DNA from: Microbacterium flavescens | GTDB lineage: Bacteria; Actinomycetota; Actinomycetes; Actinomycetales; Microbacteriaceae | Assembly (NCBI RefSeq): GCF_018588945.1 | Contig: NZ_JAFIWA010000006.1 | Coordinates: 248,001-312,000 of the forward strand | Direction of reading: 5' to 3' | Length of the DNA stretch: 64,000 nt | Shown: positions 35,575-47,308 of the stretch, piece by piece | Position numbering within the stretch: the first letter of the stretch is position 1 | Layout: the number at the start of each line of letters is the position of its first letter | Position numbers and translations under genes: made by a program | Notes under the pieces: model-generated | What the model was told of the DNA's origin: nothing | The model's input: the letters and a program-made list of their open reading frames with translations, nothing else | Database searches by the model: none

Positions 35575-36783
35575 ATGAACGACGCCTCCTCCTCGCTGGG
35601 CGCAAGCGAAACCGAGATCATCGCACCCCTCGCCGCCGATCCGGCGGCCGGCACGAACGCCGCCCACGCGACGGGCGACGCGGTCCCCGACGGCGTCGCC
35701 GTGTTCTCGGGGGAGGCACCGGCGTCGAAGACGTTCTGGGCGAACCTCAACCACCCGTTCGGCATGGGGCTGTCGCTCACGCTCGGCGGCCTCGTCGCCG
35801 TCGTGCTGGGCCTGGCCTTCTGGAACCTGTCGACGATCATCATCTACGTCGTCTTCGCGCTCTTCGCGGCACTCGGGCTGGATCCGGTCGTGCGGTGGTT
35901 CGAGCGGCACCGGGTCTCCCGGCCCTGGGCGATCGTGATCGTGTACTCCACCTTCGCCGCGCTCTTCGCCGGTGTGCTGCTGCTGGTGGTGCCGGCGCTC
36001 GTGAAGCAGCTCACGGCCTTCTTCGGCGACCTGCCCAAGAGCATCGACGCGTTCCAGAACTCCGACTTCTACGGCTGGCTGAGCGACACGTTCGGCACGC
36101 AGGTCGGCGCGATCTTGCAGCAGGTCGAGACCTTCCTGACCAACCCCGCGAACATCGCGGCCATCACCGGCGGCGTGTTCAAGTTCGGCGTCACCGTCGC
36201 GACGACGATCTCCGGCCTGCTGATCGTCCTCGTGCTGAGCCTGTACTTCCTCGCCTCGCTCCCGGCCATGAAAGTCTCGCTGAACCGTTTCGCCCCCGCG
36301 CGCAACCGCGCCAAGGCGGCCGACCTGACGGAGCAGATCACCGACTCCATCGGCGGCTACCTCATGGGCATGGTGATCCTGGCGTTCTGCAACTCGATCG
36401 TCGCGTTCTTCCTGCACCTCTTCCTCGGGCTGCCGTTCCCCGCGCTGATGGCGGTCCTGGCGTTCGCGATCACGCTGATCCCGCTCATCGGCTCGGTCCT
36501 GTACTGGATCACCGCCACCGTTCTCGCCCTCTTCACCGGCTGGCTCCCGGCGCTGCTCTTCGCGGTCATCTACCTCGTCTACATCCAGATCGAGGCGTAC
36601 GTCCTGACGCCGAAGGTCATGAACCGCGCGGTGTCGGTGCCGGGCGCGCTCGTCGTGATCGGCGCGCTGGTCGGCGGCACGCTGCTCGGACTGCTGGGCG
36701 CGCTCGTCGCCATCCCGATCACCGCGTCGATCCTGCTGATCATCAAGCAGGTCTTCATCCCGCGGCAGGACGCGAAGCTCTAG
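35575..36783 (+). CDS. AI-2E family membrane transporter (TqsA/PerM type)
   Basis: 402 residues. A polar N-terminus of about 60 residues precedes paired hydrophobic segments (about 65-110), a periplasmic or cytoplasmic helical loop (about 140-195), and a C-terminal half with six further segments. The family motif region FPALMAVLAFAITLIPLIGS and the YVLTPKVMNRAVSVPGALVVIGAL block are present. Named members export autoinducer-2 or sodium; the substrate here is unknown. The ATG lies 6 nt after TAGAGT (35563-35568), consistent with leaderless mRNA. Confidence 0.88.
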   Translation: MNDASSSLGASETEIIAPLAADPAAGTNAAHATGDAVPDGVAVFSGEAPASKTFWANLNHPFGMGLSLTLGGLVAVVLGLAFWNLSTIIIYVVFALFAALGLDPVVRWFERHRVSRPWAIVIVYSTFAALFAGVLLLVVPALVKQLTAFFGDLPKSIDAFQNSDFYGWLSDTFGTQVGAILQQVETFLTNPANIAAITGGVFKFGVTVATTISGLLIVLVLSLYFLASLPAMKVSLNRFAPARNRAKAADLTEQITDSIGGYLMGMVILAFCNSIVAFFLHLFLGLPFPALMAVLAFAITLIPLIGSVLYWITATVLALFTGWLPALLFAVIYLVYIQIEAYVLTPKVMNRAVSVPGALVVIGALVGGTLLGLLGALVAIPITASILLIIKQVFIPRQDAKL

Positions 36784-36800
36784 CCGGAGCCGCGCGAGCG

Positions 36801-37982
36801 TCAGGTCGTCGGCAGCAGGAAGGTCGGCGACGGCGCCGCCGTGCGGTGGCGCACGCGACCCGGCACGCCGGTGCGGAGGTCCAGAGTCAGCGAGGCGACC
36901 TCGTCGGAGCGCTGGCCGGCGACCAGCAGCGTGTCGCGCACCACGAGGTGATGCCGCGGCCAGTCGACTCCGGCGTCGACGAGTGCCACCGGGCTGAGCG
37001 TCTCGCCCGAGCCCCGCACACGCAGGGTCGCGAGGGTGTTGCTGCCGCGCACGCCCGCGTAGAGGAATTCGCCGTCGCGCGAGGAAGTCAGCTCCGCCGC
37101 GCTGTCGCCCGGAAGGACGCCGCCGGCCCCGAGCGCGGTCCCGCCGACGACCTGCCACGTGCCGTCGACGGACGCGGCGAGCGCGAACACCTCGCACGAG
37201 AGCTCGGTCACGACGTACAGGTGGCCGCTCGGGTGCAGGATCACGTGCCGCGGGCCGCTGCCCTTCGGCAGGACGACCTGGTGCGCCGGCCGCAGCCCGG
37301 TCGGCGTGGTGCGCCAGAACCGCACGAGGTCGAGCCCCAGATCGGTCGTCACGACGACGCCGCCGGGCAGGTAGGTGGCCTGGTGGGCGCGGGACGGACG
37401 AGCGGATGCCGCGCCCTCCGCGCCCTCGTCGGCTGAGCCCGACGCGCCGTCATGGTCGGGAACCAGGTGCGCGTACTCCTCGCCGGCGGCCTCCCGCAGA
37501 GCGCGCGCGGCCGCCGCGAGGTCGAGGTCGGGACCGGCCGGCGACCCCGCGACCTCGGGGCCGTACGGATCGACGGCCGAAGCAGCGACGACCGGCGCGG
37601 AGGGCCGGCCCGCGGCATCCAGCGACATCCGCACCACCCGGCCATCTCCCCAGCAGGCGGCCAGCAGCGATCCGCCGTCCGGTGCGACCGCGACATGGCA
37701 CGTCGCCTCGCCGGCGGGCACGGCTTCGCCGAGAGGGACGAAGGATGCCTCGCCCGTCCGCCGGAACGCCTGCACGGCGCCGCTCGCCTCGAGCGCCGCG
37801 TACACGACGTCGAGCGAAGGGTGCGCGGCGAGCCACGAGGGGGAGTCCGCAGCGGCGACGTCACCCGTGAATGCCAGGGGACCGCCCGCGGAAGCGTCGT
37901 CGGCAGAGCCGGCCAGCAGCATCCCGATCCCGGTCGCCGCGCCCTCCATGTCGGCGGTGTAGCCGCCCAGCAGGAACCTCAT
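36801..37982 (-). CDS. Lactonase-family beta-propeller protein (6-phosphogluconolactonase type)
   Basis: 393 residues of the seven-bladed lactonase family (Pgl of E. coli). The start FLLGGYTADMEGAATGIGML, the CHVAVAPDGGSLLAACWGDG blade and the GPRHVILHPSGHLYVVTEL segment are typical. An Ala/Glu-rich insertion of about 45 residues near 155-200 is unusual and may be a surface loop. There is no signal peptide. Just before the ATG is TAGGAG, which could be a weak -10 for a leaderless start or a GGAG ribosome-binding site. Pentose-phosphate lactonase activity is plausible but not proven. Confidence 0.8.
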   Translation of the reverse strand: MRFLLGGYTADMEGAATGIGMLLAGSADDASAGGPLAFTGDVAAADSPSWLAAHPSLDVVYAALEASGAVQAFRRTGEASFVPLGEAVPAGEATCHVAVAPDGGSLLAACWGDGRVVRMSLDAAGRPSAPVVAASAVDPYGPEVAGSPAGPDLDLAAAARALREAAGEEYAHLVPDHDGASGSADEGAEGAASARPSRAHQATYLPGGVVVTTDLGLDLVRFWRTTPTGLRPAHQVVLPKGSGPRHVILHPSGHLYVVTELSCEVFALAASVDGTWQVVGGTALGAGGVLPGDSAAELTSSRDGEFLYAGVRGSNTLATLRVRGSGETLSPVALVDAGVDWPRHHLVVRDTLLVAGQRSDEVASLTLDLRTGVPGRVRHRTAAPSPTFLLPTT

Positions 37983-37989
37983 GCACCAC

Positions 37990-38097
37990 TCCTACGGTCC
38001 GAGAACAGGTGTTCCGGCGAGAACAGGACGTTCTCGCGGTCGATGGTCCTGTCTGCGCCAGAACTCCTGTTCCGGGCAGGGCGACAGGTGCGCCGAA
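37990..38097. repeat. Complex inverted-repeat region between lactonase and purA
   Basis: Several overlapping inverted repeats built from AACAGG and CCTGTT. CGAGAAC-AGGAC-GTTCTCG forms a compact hairpin near 38000-38030, and longer arms pair GAACAGG on the left with CCTGTTC near 38065. It fills the gap between the purA stop and the lactonase start. No second copy is seen in this window. Confidence 0.55.
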
Positions 38098-38121
38098 GGT
38101 CGTCCGGCATCCGGTGCACGA

Positions 38122-39408
38122 TCAGTCGATGAGGTCGTGCCGCACGATGACGGCGTCGCGGGCGGCGCCGACGCCGATCACCGAGATGCGCGTGCCGCTC
38201 ATCGCCTCGAGCGCGAGCACGTACTCCTGCGCCTCGACGGGGAGTTCCTCGAAGCTGCGGGCGCCGGAGATGTCCTGCTTCCAGCCGGGGAAGAACTCGA
38301 GGATCGGCTTGGCGTGGTGGAAGTCGGACTGGTTCACCGGGACCTCGTCGAACCGCTCGCCGTCGACGTCGTACGCGACGCAGACCGGAATGCGGTCGAG
38401 GCCGGTGAGGATGTCGAGCTTGGTGAGCACGAGGTCGGTGATGCCGTTGATGCGGGTCGCGTAACGGGTGATGGGCGCGTCGTACCAGCCGACGCGGCGC
38501 GGGCGGCCGGTGGTGGTGCCGAACTCGAAACCGCGCGAGCGCAGGAAGTCGCCGCTCTCGTCGAACAGCTCGGTGGGGAACGGACCGGCGCCCACGCGAG
38601 TCGTGTACGCCTTGACGATCCCGACGATCCGGTCCAGACGGTTGGGGCCGACTCCTGCTCCGGTCGCCGCGCCGCCCGCCGTCGCCGACGACGACGTGAC
38701 GAAGGGGTACGTGCCGTGATCGACGTCGAGCATCGTGGCCTGGCCGCCCTCGAACACGACGACGTCGCCGGCGTCGAGGGCCCCGTTGAGCAGCAGCCCG
38801 GTGTCGGCGACCATCGGGCGCACGCGCTCGGCGTAGGAGAGGAGGTCTTCGACGACCTCGTCGACGGTGATCGCGCGGCGGTTGAAGATCTTCACCAGGA
38901 GGTGGTTCTTCTGGTCGAGCGCGCCGTCGACCTTCTGCCGCAGGATGTTCTCGTCGAAGAGGTCCTGCACGCGGATGCCGACGCGGTTGATCTTGTCGGC
39001 GTAGGCGGGACCGATGCCGCGGCCGGTCGTGCCGATCTGGCGCTTGCCGAGGAAGCGCTCGGTGACCTTGTCGAGCGTGCGGTGGTACTGCGTGATGATG
39101 TGGGCGTTGGCGCTCACGCGCAGGCGCGAGGTGTCGACGCCGCGGGCGTGCAGCGCCTCGAGCTCGGCGAACAGCACCTCGAGGTCGATCACGACGCCGT
39201 TGCCGATCACGGCATTCACCCCGGGCGACAGGATGCCGCTGGGAAGGAGGTGGAGGGCGTACTTCTCGTCGCCGATGACGACGGTGTGGCCGGCGTTGTT
39301 GCCGCCGTTGAACTTGACGACCCAGTCGGTGCGCTCGCCCAGGAGGTCGGTGGCCTTGCCCTTGCCCTCGTCTCCCCACTGGACTCCGACGATCACGATG
39401 CCTGGCAT
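38122..39408 (-). CDS. purA: Adenylosuccinate synthetase
   Basis: 428 residues, normal length for PurA, which makes adenylosuccinate from IMP, GTP and aspartate. The N-terminal P-loop variant [29 protein letters not shown] and the [16 protein letters not shown] block are intact. The aspartate-binding loop region near the C-terminus reads [13 protein letters not shown]. The ATG has a GGGGGAG site 5 nt upstream. It is not linked to the other purine genes here. Confidence 0.96.
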   Translation of the reverse strand: MPGIVIVGVQWGDEGKGKATDLLGERTDWVVKFNGGNNAGHTVVIGDEKYALHLLPSGILSPGVNAVIGNGVVIDLEVLFAELEALHARGVDTSRLRVSANAHIITQYHRTLDKVTERFLGKRQIGTTGRGIGPAYADKINRVGIRVQDLFDENILRQKVDGALDQKNHLLVKIFNRRAITVDEVVEDLLSYAERVRPMVADTGLLLNGALDAGDVVVFEGGQATMLDVDHGTYPFVTSSSATAGGAATGAGVGPNRLDRIVGIVKAYTTRVGAGPFPTELFDESGDFLRSRGFEFGTTTGRPRRVGWYDAPITRYATRINGITDLVLTKLDILTGLDRIPVCVAYDVDGERFDEVPVNQSDFHHAKPILEFFPGWKQDISGARSFEELPVEAQEYVLALEAMSGTRISVIGVGAARDAVIVRHDLID

Positions 39409-39486
39409 GGGCTACTCCCCCGTTATCGGACGGTTACACCCCATCCTATCCGGGCCGCACTGTCGACCCACCGCTAGGGTGGCGCC

Positions 39487-40257
39487 ATGCGATCGAAGGC
39501 GTGGGCGCAGACCTGGTCCGTCATGCGGCTCGCGATGGCGGCCGTCCTCGTCGCGGCGATCCTCGCTCAGCTGCTGACGTCGCTGTCCACGGCGGCCGAG
39601 CTGGGTCGTGACGTCGGCACGACGTTCGCGAACTTCTTCAGCTTCTTCACGATCCTCTCGAACAGTCTCGCGGCAGTCGTCCTGCTCTGGGCGGCGCTGT
39701 GGTTCTTCACCCGGGGCCGTCACGCCGACGCCGAACCGCCCGCCCTCGCGCTGTCGCTCGCGTGCGTGACGACGTACATGATCATCACCGGCATCGTCTA
39801 CAACCTGCTGCTGCGGCAGATCGTGCTCGATCAGGGCAGCGCGCCCGTCCCGTGGTCGAACGAGGTGCTGCATCTCATCGGGCCGCTGTTCCTGCTCGCC
39901 GACCTCTTCGTCGGGCCCCTGCGGCGCGCGCTGCCGTGGCGCGCCGTGTGGGCGATCGTCGCCCTTCCGATCTTGTGGGTCGCGTACACCATGCTGCGCG
40001 GTCCGCTCGTGACGAATCCCGGCACCGGCACGCCCTACTGGTACCCGTACCCGTTCCTCGACCCGAACAATGCCGGCGGCTGGGCCGCCGTGGCGTTCTG
40101 GGTCGTCGTCATCGCGGCCGCCTTCCTCGTCTTCGCCTCGCTCGTCGTGTGGTGGGGCCGTCGCGTCGGCCGCGAGCGCGAGCTGGACCACATCACCGGC
40201 GACCACGTCGAGGACGAGTGGGATGACGCGCGGCAGGCAGAGGTCGAGGAGCGCTGA
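39487..40257 (+). CDS. Pr6Pr-family six-helix membrane protein
   Basis: 256 residues with six membrane segments. FANFFSFFTILSNSLAAVVLL near residues 40-60 and WSNEVLHLIGPLFLLADLF near 119-137 match the Pr6Pr (FAR-17a/AIG1-like) family. TPYWYPYPFLDPNN lies in a loop before the last segment, and an acidic, charged tail ends the protein. The function of this family in bacteria is unknown. The ATG lies 6 nt after TAGGGT (39475-39480), a leaderless pattern. Confidence 0.78.
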   Translation: MRSKAWAQTWSVMRLAMAAVLVAAILAQLLTSLSTAAELGRDVGTTFANFFSFFTILSNSLAAVVLLWAALWFFTRGRHADAEPPALALSLACVTTYMIITGIVYNLLLRQIVLDQGSAPVPWSNEVLHLIGPLFLLADLFVGPLRRALPWRAVWAIVALPILWVAYTMLRGPLVTNPGTGTPYWYPYPFLDPNNAGGWAAVAFWVVVIAAAFLVFASLVVWWGRRVGRERELDHITGDHVEDEWDDARQAEVEER

Positions 40258-40291
40258 CGCGGAGAGCGGATGCCCCGCCCCGCCGCGACCG

Positions 40292-43027
<2,736 letters not shown>

Positions 43028-43061
43028 GCCCTCCGCTCGGTCGCACCTGCACAACGCCGTC

Positions 43062-43112
43062 GCTCGCCTGTCGCGATTCGTGGGTGCGACCCGCGATTCG
43101 TGACAGGCGAGC
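43062..43112 (+). repeat. Intergenic inverted repeat family C, copy 2
   Basis: A 51-nt element with perfect 11-bp inverted ends, GCTCGCCTGTC and GACAGGCGAGC. The inner sequence holds a doubled CGCGATTCGTG-like motif. It follows argG by 34 nt. Its reverse complement, with about six changes, is at 2747-2797. Confidence 0.85.
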
Positions 43113-43211
43113 ACTGCGCGCGGCGAGGAATTCGGCGCGTGACCTGGCCCGCGTTACGATGCAGATCTGTGCCGCGTCGACCCGAACGCGCGACACTGAG
43201 GTTCGCGCTGC

Positions 43212-45872
43212 ATGAGATCGCGTTCCGTCCCGCGTCTATCCGAAAGATCTTCGATGCTGAAGTCCGCCCCCGAGCACGCCGACCCCGACACCGCTGAGGC
43301 GCCCCGCCGCCGTTCCGCGGGCCGCACGATCGGCATCACGGTGTACAGCATCGTCGCGGGCGTCGTCGTCCTCGCACTCATCGCGACCGGCTTCGTCGTC
43401 TTCACGATCCAGCGCTCGTTCCCCCAGCTGGACGGCCAGGTCGCCGTCGCAGGGCTGAGCGACGAGGTCACCGTCCAACGCGACGTGCTCGGCATCCCGA
43501 CCATCACGGCCACGACGTCCGCCGACCTCTTCTATGCGCAGGGGTACGTCCACGCGCAGGACCGCTTCTGGGAGATGGACTTCCGTCGGCACGTGACCAG
43601 CGGCCGGCTGTCGGAGCTGTTCGGCGAGTCGCAGCTGTCGACCGACATGTTCCTGCGGACCCTCGGCTGGCGCGAGGTCGCCGAGCAGGAGGTCGAGGCG
43701 CTCGACGACACGGCCCGCGGGTACTACGAGGCCTACGCCGACGGTGTGAACGCCTACCTCGCCGACCACCAGGGCGCCGATGCCTCCTTCGAGTACGCGG
43801 TGCTCGGGCTGCAGAACGACGGCTACGAGATCGAGCCGTGGACGCCGGCCGACTCGGTCGCCTGGTTGAAAGCGATGGCCTGGGACCTCCGCTCCAACCT
43901 CGAGGAGGAGACCGAGCGCGCCGTGACCGCGCCTGACTTCACCCTCGATCAGCTGCAGGAGCTGTACCCCGCGTACCCCTTCGACCGCAATCCCGTCATC
44001 GTCCCGTCGATCACGTCGGTGCCCGCCGTGGGCAGCGTCTCAGACGAGGTGCCCGACGCCGACGCGAAGGCCGCCACGGCGTCGATCGAATGGTCGGAGG
44101 TCGACGGCGTCATCGAAGCCGTGAGCGAGCTCGTGGGCGGCGCCGGCGAGGGCATCGGCTCGAACTCCTGGGTCGTCTCGGGAGATCTCACCGAGAGCGG
44201 CAAGCCGCTGCTCGCCAACGACCCGCACCTCGGCGCCTCGCTGCCGAGCGTGTGGCACCAGGTCGGCCTCAAGTGCCGCGTCGTGTCGGAGGAGTGCGCG
44301 TTCGATGTCGCCGGCTTCGGCTTCTCGGGCGTTCCCGGCGTGATCATCGGGCACAACGACCGCATCGCGTGGGGATTCACCAACCTGACCACCGACGTCA
44401 CGGACCTCTACCTCGAGAAGGTCGAGGGCGACAGCTACTGGCGTGACGGAGCACTCGTTCCGCTCGACGTGCGCACCGAGACGCTCGAGGTGGCGGGCGG
44501 CGACGACGTCGAGCTCGAGATCCGCTCGACCGTCCACGGCCCGCTCATCTCAGGACTCACCGATGCCTATACGGCCATCGCCGACAACCCGTACACGGGC
44601 ACCGGAGGTGCGGTGGCGCAGCCGTCGGAGGCCCCGGCGGGCGAGTACGCGGTGAGCCTGCAGTGGACGGCGCTCACCCCGTCGACGACGCCCTCGGCGA
44701 TCTTCGCGCTCAACCGCTCCCAGGACTTCGACGACTTCCGCGCCGCGGCGTCGCTCTTCACGGTGCCGGCGCAGAACCTCGTCTACGCCGACGTCGAGGG
44801 CAACATCGGCTACCAGACGCCGGGTGCCCTGCCCGTCCGCGGTGCCGGCGACGGCTCGATGCCGCAGCCCGGGTGGGACTCCGCCTACGACTGGCAGGGC
44901 TTCATCCCGTTCGAGGAGCTGCCCGTCTCGTACAACCCCGACGAGGGCTACATCGTGACGGCGAACAACGCGGTGGTCGGCGACGACTACCCCTACTTCC
45001 TGACGCGTGACTGGGACTACGGCTGGCGCGCGGCACGCATCGTCGATCTCCTCCAGCGCGCGTCCGCGAACGCCCCGCTCGACGCCGAAGACATGCGCGA
45101 GATCCAGGCCGACAACGGCTTCTTCCTGGGCATGCGCCTCTCGGGCGCCTACAGCGAGCTCGAGACGGGAGACGAGGGGACGGATGCCGCGCTCGATCTC
45201 CTGCGGACGTGGGATGCCCAGAACGACGCGTCGTCCGCGGCCGCGGCCTATGCGAACGTGCTGTGGAGCGAGCTGGCCCACAACCTGTTCGTCGAGGGCC
45301 GGGAGCACCCGGTGCCGCTGTCCGACCAGGCTCGTCTGTTCCTGGTGGTCGACGGCCTGCTGCGCGACCCGTCGTCGGAGTGGTGGACGAACGAGGAGCT
45401 GGGCGTCACGTCGCAGCAGCAGATGCTCGAGCGCTCGGCCGTCGACGCCTACGAGCGCCTCGTGGAACTGCAGGGCGAGAATCCGTCGAAGTGGGACTGG
45501 GGCTCGCTCCACGCGCTGCCCCTGACGAGCGGCACGTTCGGCACGTCGGGGATCGCGCCGATCGAGTGGCTCTTCAACCGCGGGCCGTTCCCGGTCGGCG
45601 GCGGCTCGTCGGTCGTCAACGCCACCGGCTGGGTCATGGACGAGGGCTTCGCGACCGTGACCGTGCCGTCGATGCGCATGGTGATCGACCTCGCCGACTT
45701 CGACGACTCGCGCTGGAACCAGCTGACCGGCACGAGCGGCCACACCTTCCACCCGAACTACATCGACCAGACGGCGGCGTGGCAGGAGGCGCAGCTCACC
45801 CCGTGGGCGTACTCGCGGGATGCCGTGACGGAGGCCGCGACGAACACTCTGACGCTCGTCCCCGCGGGCTGA
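43212..45872 (+). CDS. Penicillin-acylase family Ntn-hydrolase
   Basis: 886 residues from the ATG at 43212, which follows GAGG at about 10 nt; an ATG at 43254 would remove 14 residues. A membrane helix (about 39-61) anchors or exports the protein. The small chain has GIPTITATTSADLFYAQGYVHAQDRFWEMDFRR. The autoproteolytic site is GSNSWVVSG, with Ser at about residue 319 becoming the N-terminal nucleophile of the large chain, followed by KPLLANDPHLGASLPS. The expected products are two chains. Members hydrolyse amides such as penicillins or acyl-homoserine lactones; the substrate here is unknown. It would act outside the membrane. Confidence 0.9.
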   Translation: MRSRSVPRLSERSSMLKSAPEHADPDTAEAPRRRSAGRTIGITVYSIVAGVVVLALIATGFVVFTIQRSFPQLDGQVAVAGLSDEVTVQRDVLGIPTITATTSADLFYAQGYVHAQDRFWEMDFRRHVTSGRLSELFGESQLSTDMFLRTLGWREVAEQEVEALDDTARGYYEAYADGVNAYLADHQGADASFEYAVLGLQNDGYEIEPWTPADSVAWLKAMAWDLRSNLEEETERAVTAPDFTLDQLQELYPAYPFDRNPVIVPSITSVPAVGSVSDEVPDADAKAATASIEWSEVDGVIEAVSELVGGAGEGIGSNSWVVSGDLTESGKPLLANDPHLGASLPSVWHQVGLKCRVVSEECAFDVAGFGFSGVPGVIIGHNDRIAWGFTNLTTDVTDLYLEKVEGDSYWRDGALVPLDVRTETLEVAGGDDVELEIRSTVHGPLISGLTDAYTAIADNPYTGTGGAVAQPSEAPAGEYAVSLQWTALTPSTTPSAIFALNRSQDFDDFRAAASLFTVPAQNLVYADVEGNIGYQTPGALPVRGAGDGSMPQPGWDSAYDWQGFIPFEELPVSYNPDEGYIVTANNAVVGDDYPYFLTRDWDYGWRAARIVDLLQRASANAPLDAEDMREIQADNGFFLGMRLSGAYSELETGDEGTDAALDLLRTWDAQNDASSAAAAYANVLWSELAHNLFVEGREHPVPLSDQARLFLVVDGLLRDPSSEWWTNEELGVTSQQQMLERSAVDAYERLVELQGENPSKWDWGSLHALPLTSGTFGTSGIAPIEWLFNRGPFPVGGGSSVVNATGWVMDEGFATVTVPSMRMVIDLADFDDSRWNQLTGTSGHTFHPNYIDQTAAWQEAQLTPWAYSRDAVTEAATNTLTLVPAG

Positions 45873-45878
45873 GCCAAC

Positions 45879-46077
45879 GCGTTTCGTCTCGGTCGCTGCG
45901 CTCCCTCGCTCAACGACCCGGAAAGCGGCGCCGCCCGGCACCTCCGGGTCGTTGAGCGAGCGCAGCGAAACGAAACGCGCCGCCCTACCCCCCGGGTCGT
46001 TGAGCGAGCGCAGCGAGACGAAACGCGCCGCCCTACCCCCCGGGTCGTTGAGCGAGCGAAGCGAGACGAAACGCGTC
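45879..46077. repeat. Intergenic repeat family A, four units with an inverted pair
   Basis: One unit in the GCGTTTCGTCTCG orientation (with an insertion) is followed by three in the opposite GGGTCGTTGAGCGAGCG orientation, ending GAAACGCG near 45982, 46027 and 46077. The last two are separated by an identical CGCCCTACCCCCC spacer. The whole cluster fills the convergent gap between the acylase and mnhG. Confidence 0.88.
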
Positions 46078-46086
46078 TCCGCCGCA

Positions 46087-46449
46087 TCAGCCCCCGGCGG
46101 CGGGCGGGGTGCGGCGCGAGTCGGCGAGCTCGTCGACCAGCAGCGACGTCTCGTCGATCGTGCCGTTGCGGTAGGCCTGCCGGCCCACCATGTGGGCCGA
46201 GAGCGGCGCGGTGGCCAGCTGGATGAGCACGATCGGCACGAGGAACGCGACGACCGGCCACGACCGCAGCGACACGGCGACGGCCAGGCAGATGAGGATC
46301 AGGCCGAGCACCTGCGGCTTGGTCGCGGCGTGCAGGCGCGTCGGCACGTCGCGCCACCGCAGCAGGCCGATCGCGGCGGTGAGGCACAGGATCGCACCCG
46401 CGAGGATGAGGATCAGCGCGGAGAGGTCCAGCCAGGCATCGAGGGTCAT
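46087..46449 (-). CDS. mnhG: Mrp/Mnh cation:proton antiporter subunit G
   Basis: 120 residues, three membrane segments. The family block IGLLRWRDVPTRLHAATKPQVLG is near residues 27-49. It is the last gene of the antiporter operon and begins 4 nt inside the mnhF stop. MrpG is required for assembly of the seven-part complex in the membrane. The tail after the third segment is polar. Confidence 0.92.
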   Translation of the reverse strand: MTLDAWLDLSALILILAGAILCLTAAIGLLRWRDVPTRLHAATKPQVLGLILICLAVAVSLRSWPVVAFLVPIVLIQLATAPLSAHMVGRQAYRNGTIDETSLLVDELADSRRTPPAAGG

Positions 46450-46715
46450 CGTTGCGCGTTGTCCCTTCGTGCGACGAACCGGGCGATCGAGATCGACCCG
46501 AACACCCCGACCGCGGCGATGATCAGCAGCACCGGCAGCGACCGGGTGTGGTGGTTGATGGCCATCTCCGCACCGAGCACGCACATCACCTCGGTGAGGA
46601 GGACGTCGGATGCCACGGCCCGATCCAGGATCGACGGACCGATGATGATGCGCCACAGCGTGATCAGCGCGGCGGCGGCGAACGCGATGTAGATCGCCAT
46701 CAGAAGAAGGTTCAC
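46446..46715 (-). CDS. mnhF: Mrp/Mnh cation:proton antiporter subunit F
   Basis: 89 residues, three membrane segments. RIIIGPSILDRAVASDVL near residues 22-39 is the MrpF signature. The GTG at 46715 overlaps the mnhE stop by 4 nt, and its stop overlaps mnhG likewise. Confidence 0.92.
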   Translation of the reverse strand: MNLLLMAIYIAFAAAALITLWRIIIGPSILDRAVASDVLLTEVMCVLGAEMAINHHTRSLPVLLIIAAVGVFGSISIARFVARRDNAQR

Positions 46716-47308
46716 GATCCACCTCCGGCGCGGGTTGCGGCATCCGCTCGCACTGCCGCCACCTGTGCACGCGAGCCCACGGCCATCACGATGCGACGCT
46801 CCCACCTGCGCACGGCCTCGCGCTGATGTTCGACGTCGGCGGCGGTGCGCACGCCGATGATGTGGAGGTAGAGGATGCGGCGGTCGCGGTCGGTGTCGAC
46901 GATGAGCGAGCCCGGGATGAGGGAAGCAGTGACCCCGGTGTGGGTCATGATCAGGTCGTCGTCGGTCACGAGCGGAACGGCGATGATCGCCGCGCCCGGC
47001 TGCCGCCGGAAGTCGAGCACCTGGGCCGCGACGATGAGCGAGCCGCGCACGAGGGCGACGAGGAACTCGAACACGAAGATCGCGCCGAACAGCAGGTTCA
47101 CCCTTCCGGAGAGTTCCACCGGGGGCAGCCGGAAGATGCGGGTCACGAACACCGCGGCGATCAGGCCGGTGAGGAACGCCACCCACGTGAACTGCCCCCA
47201 CAGCAGCATCCACAGCGCGATGAGCCAGACGAAGAACGGCAGCTGACGCCACAGCTGGGTGAAGAGCAGGCGCTTGCCGCTGCGCGGAGTGGCATCGGGG
47301 GCGCTCAC
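46712..47308 (-). CDS. mnhE: Mrp/Mnh cation:proton antiporter subunit E
   Basis: 198 residues. Membrane segments lie near 24-58 and 72-95. The cytoplasmic part has LVTDDDLIMTHTGVTASLIPGSLIVDTDRDRRILYLHIIGV, matching the MrpE tail. It starts with GTG at 47308, overlapping mnhD by 4 nt. The tail is longer than in many homologs and ends in an Ala/Arg-rich stretch. Confidence 0.9.
   Translation of the reverse strand: MSAPDATPRSGKRLLFTQLWRQLPFFVWLIALWMLLWGQFTWVAFLTGLIAAVFVTRIFRLPPVELSGRVNLLFGAIFVFEFLVALVRGSLIVAAQVLDFRRQPGAAIIAVPLVTDDDLIMTHTGVTASLIPGSLIVDTDRDRRILYLHIIGVRTAADVEHQREAVRRWERRIVMAVGSRAQVAAVRADAATRAGGGS

Noticed and set aside
43212..45872. Penicillin acylase as a beta-lactam resistance gene
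   Set aside because: The family covers many amide substrates and nothing in the neighbourhood points to beta-lactams.
45879..46077. Family A clusters as a CRISPR array
   Set aside because: Units differ in orientation and length, spacers are short or identical, and no cas genes are present.
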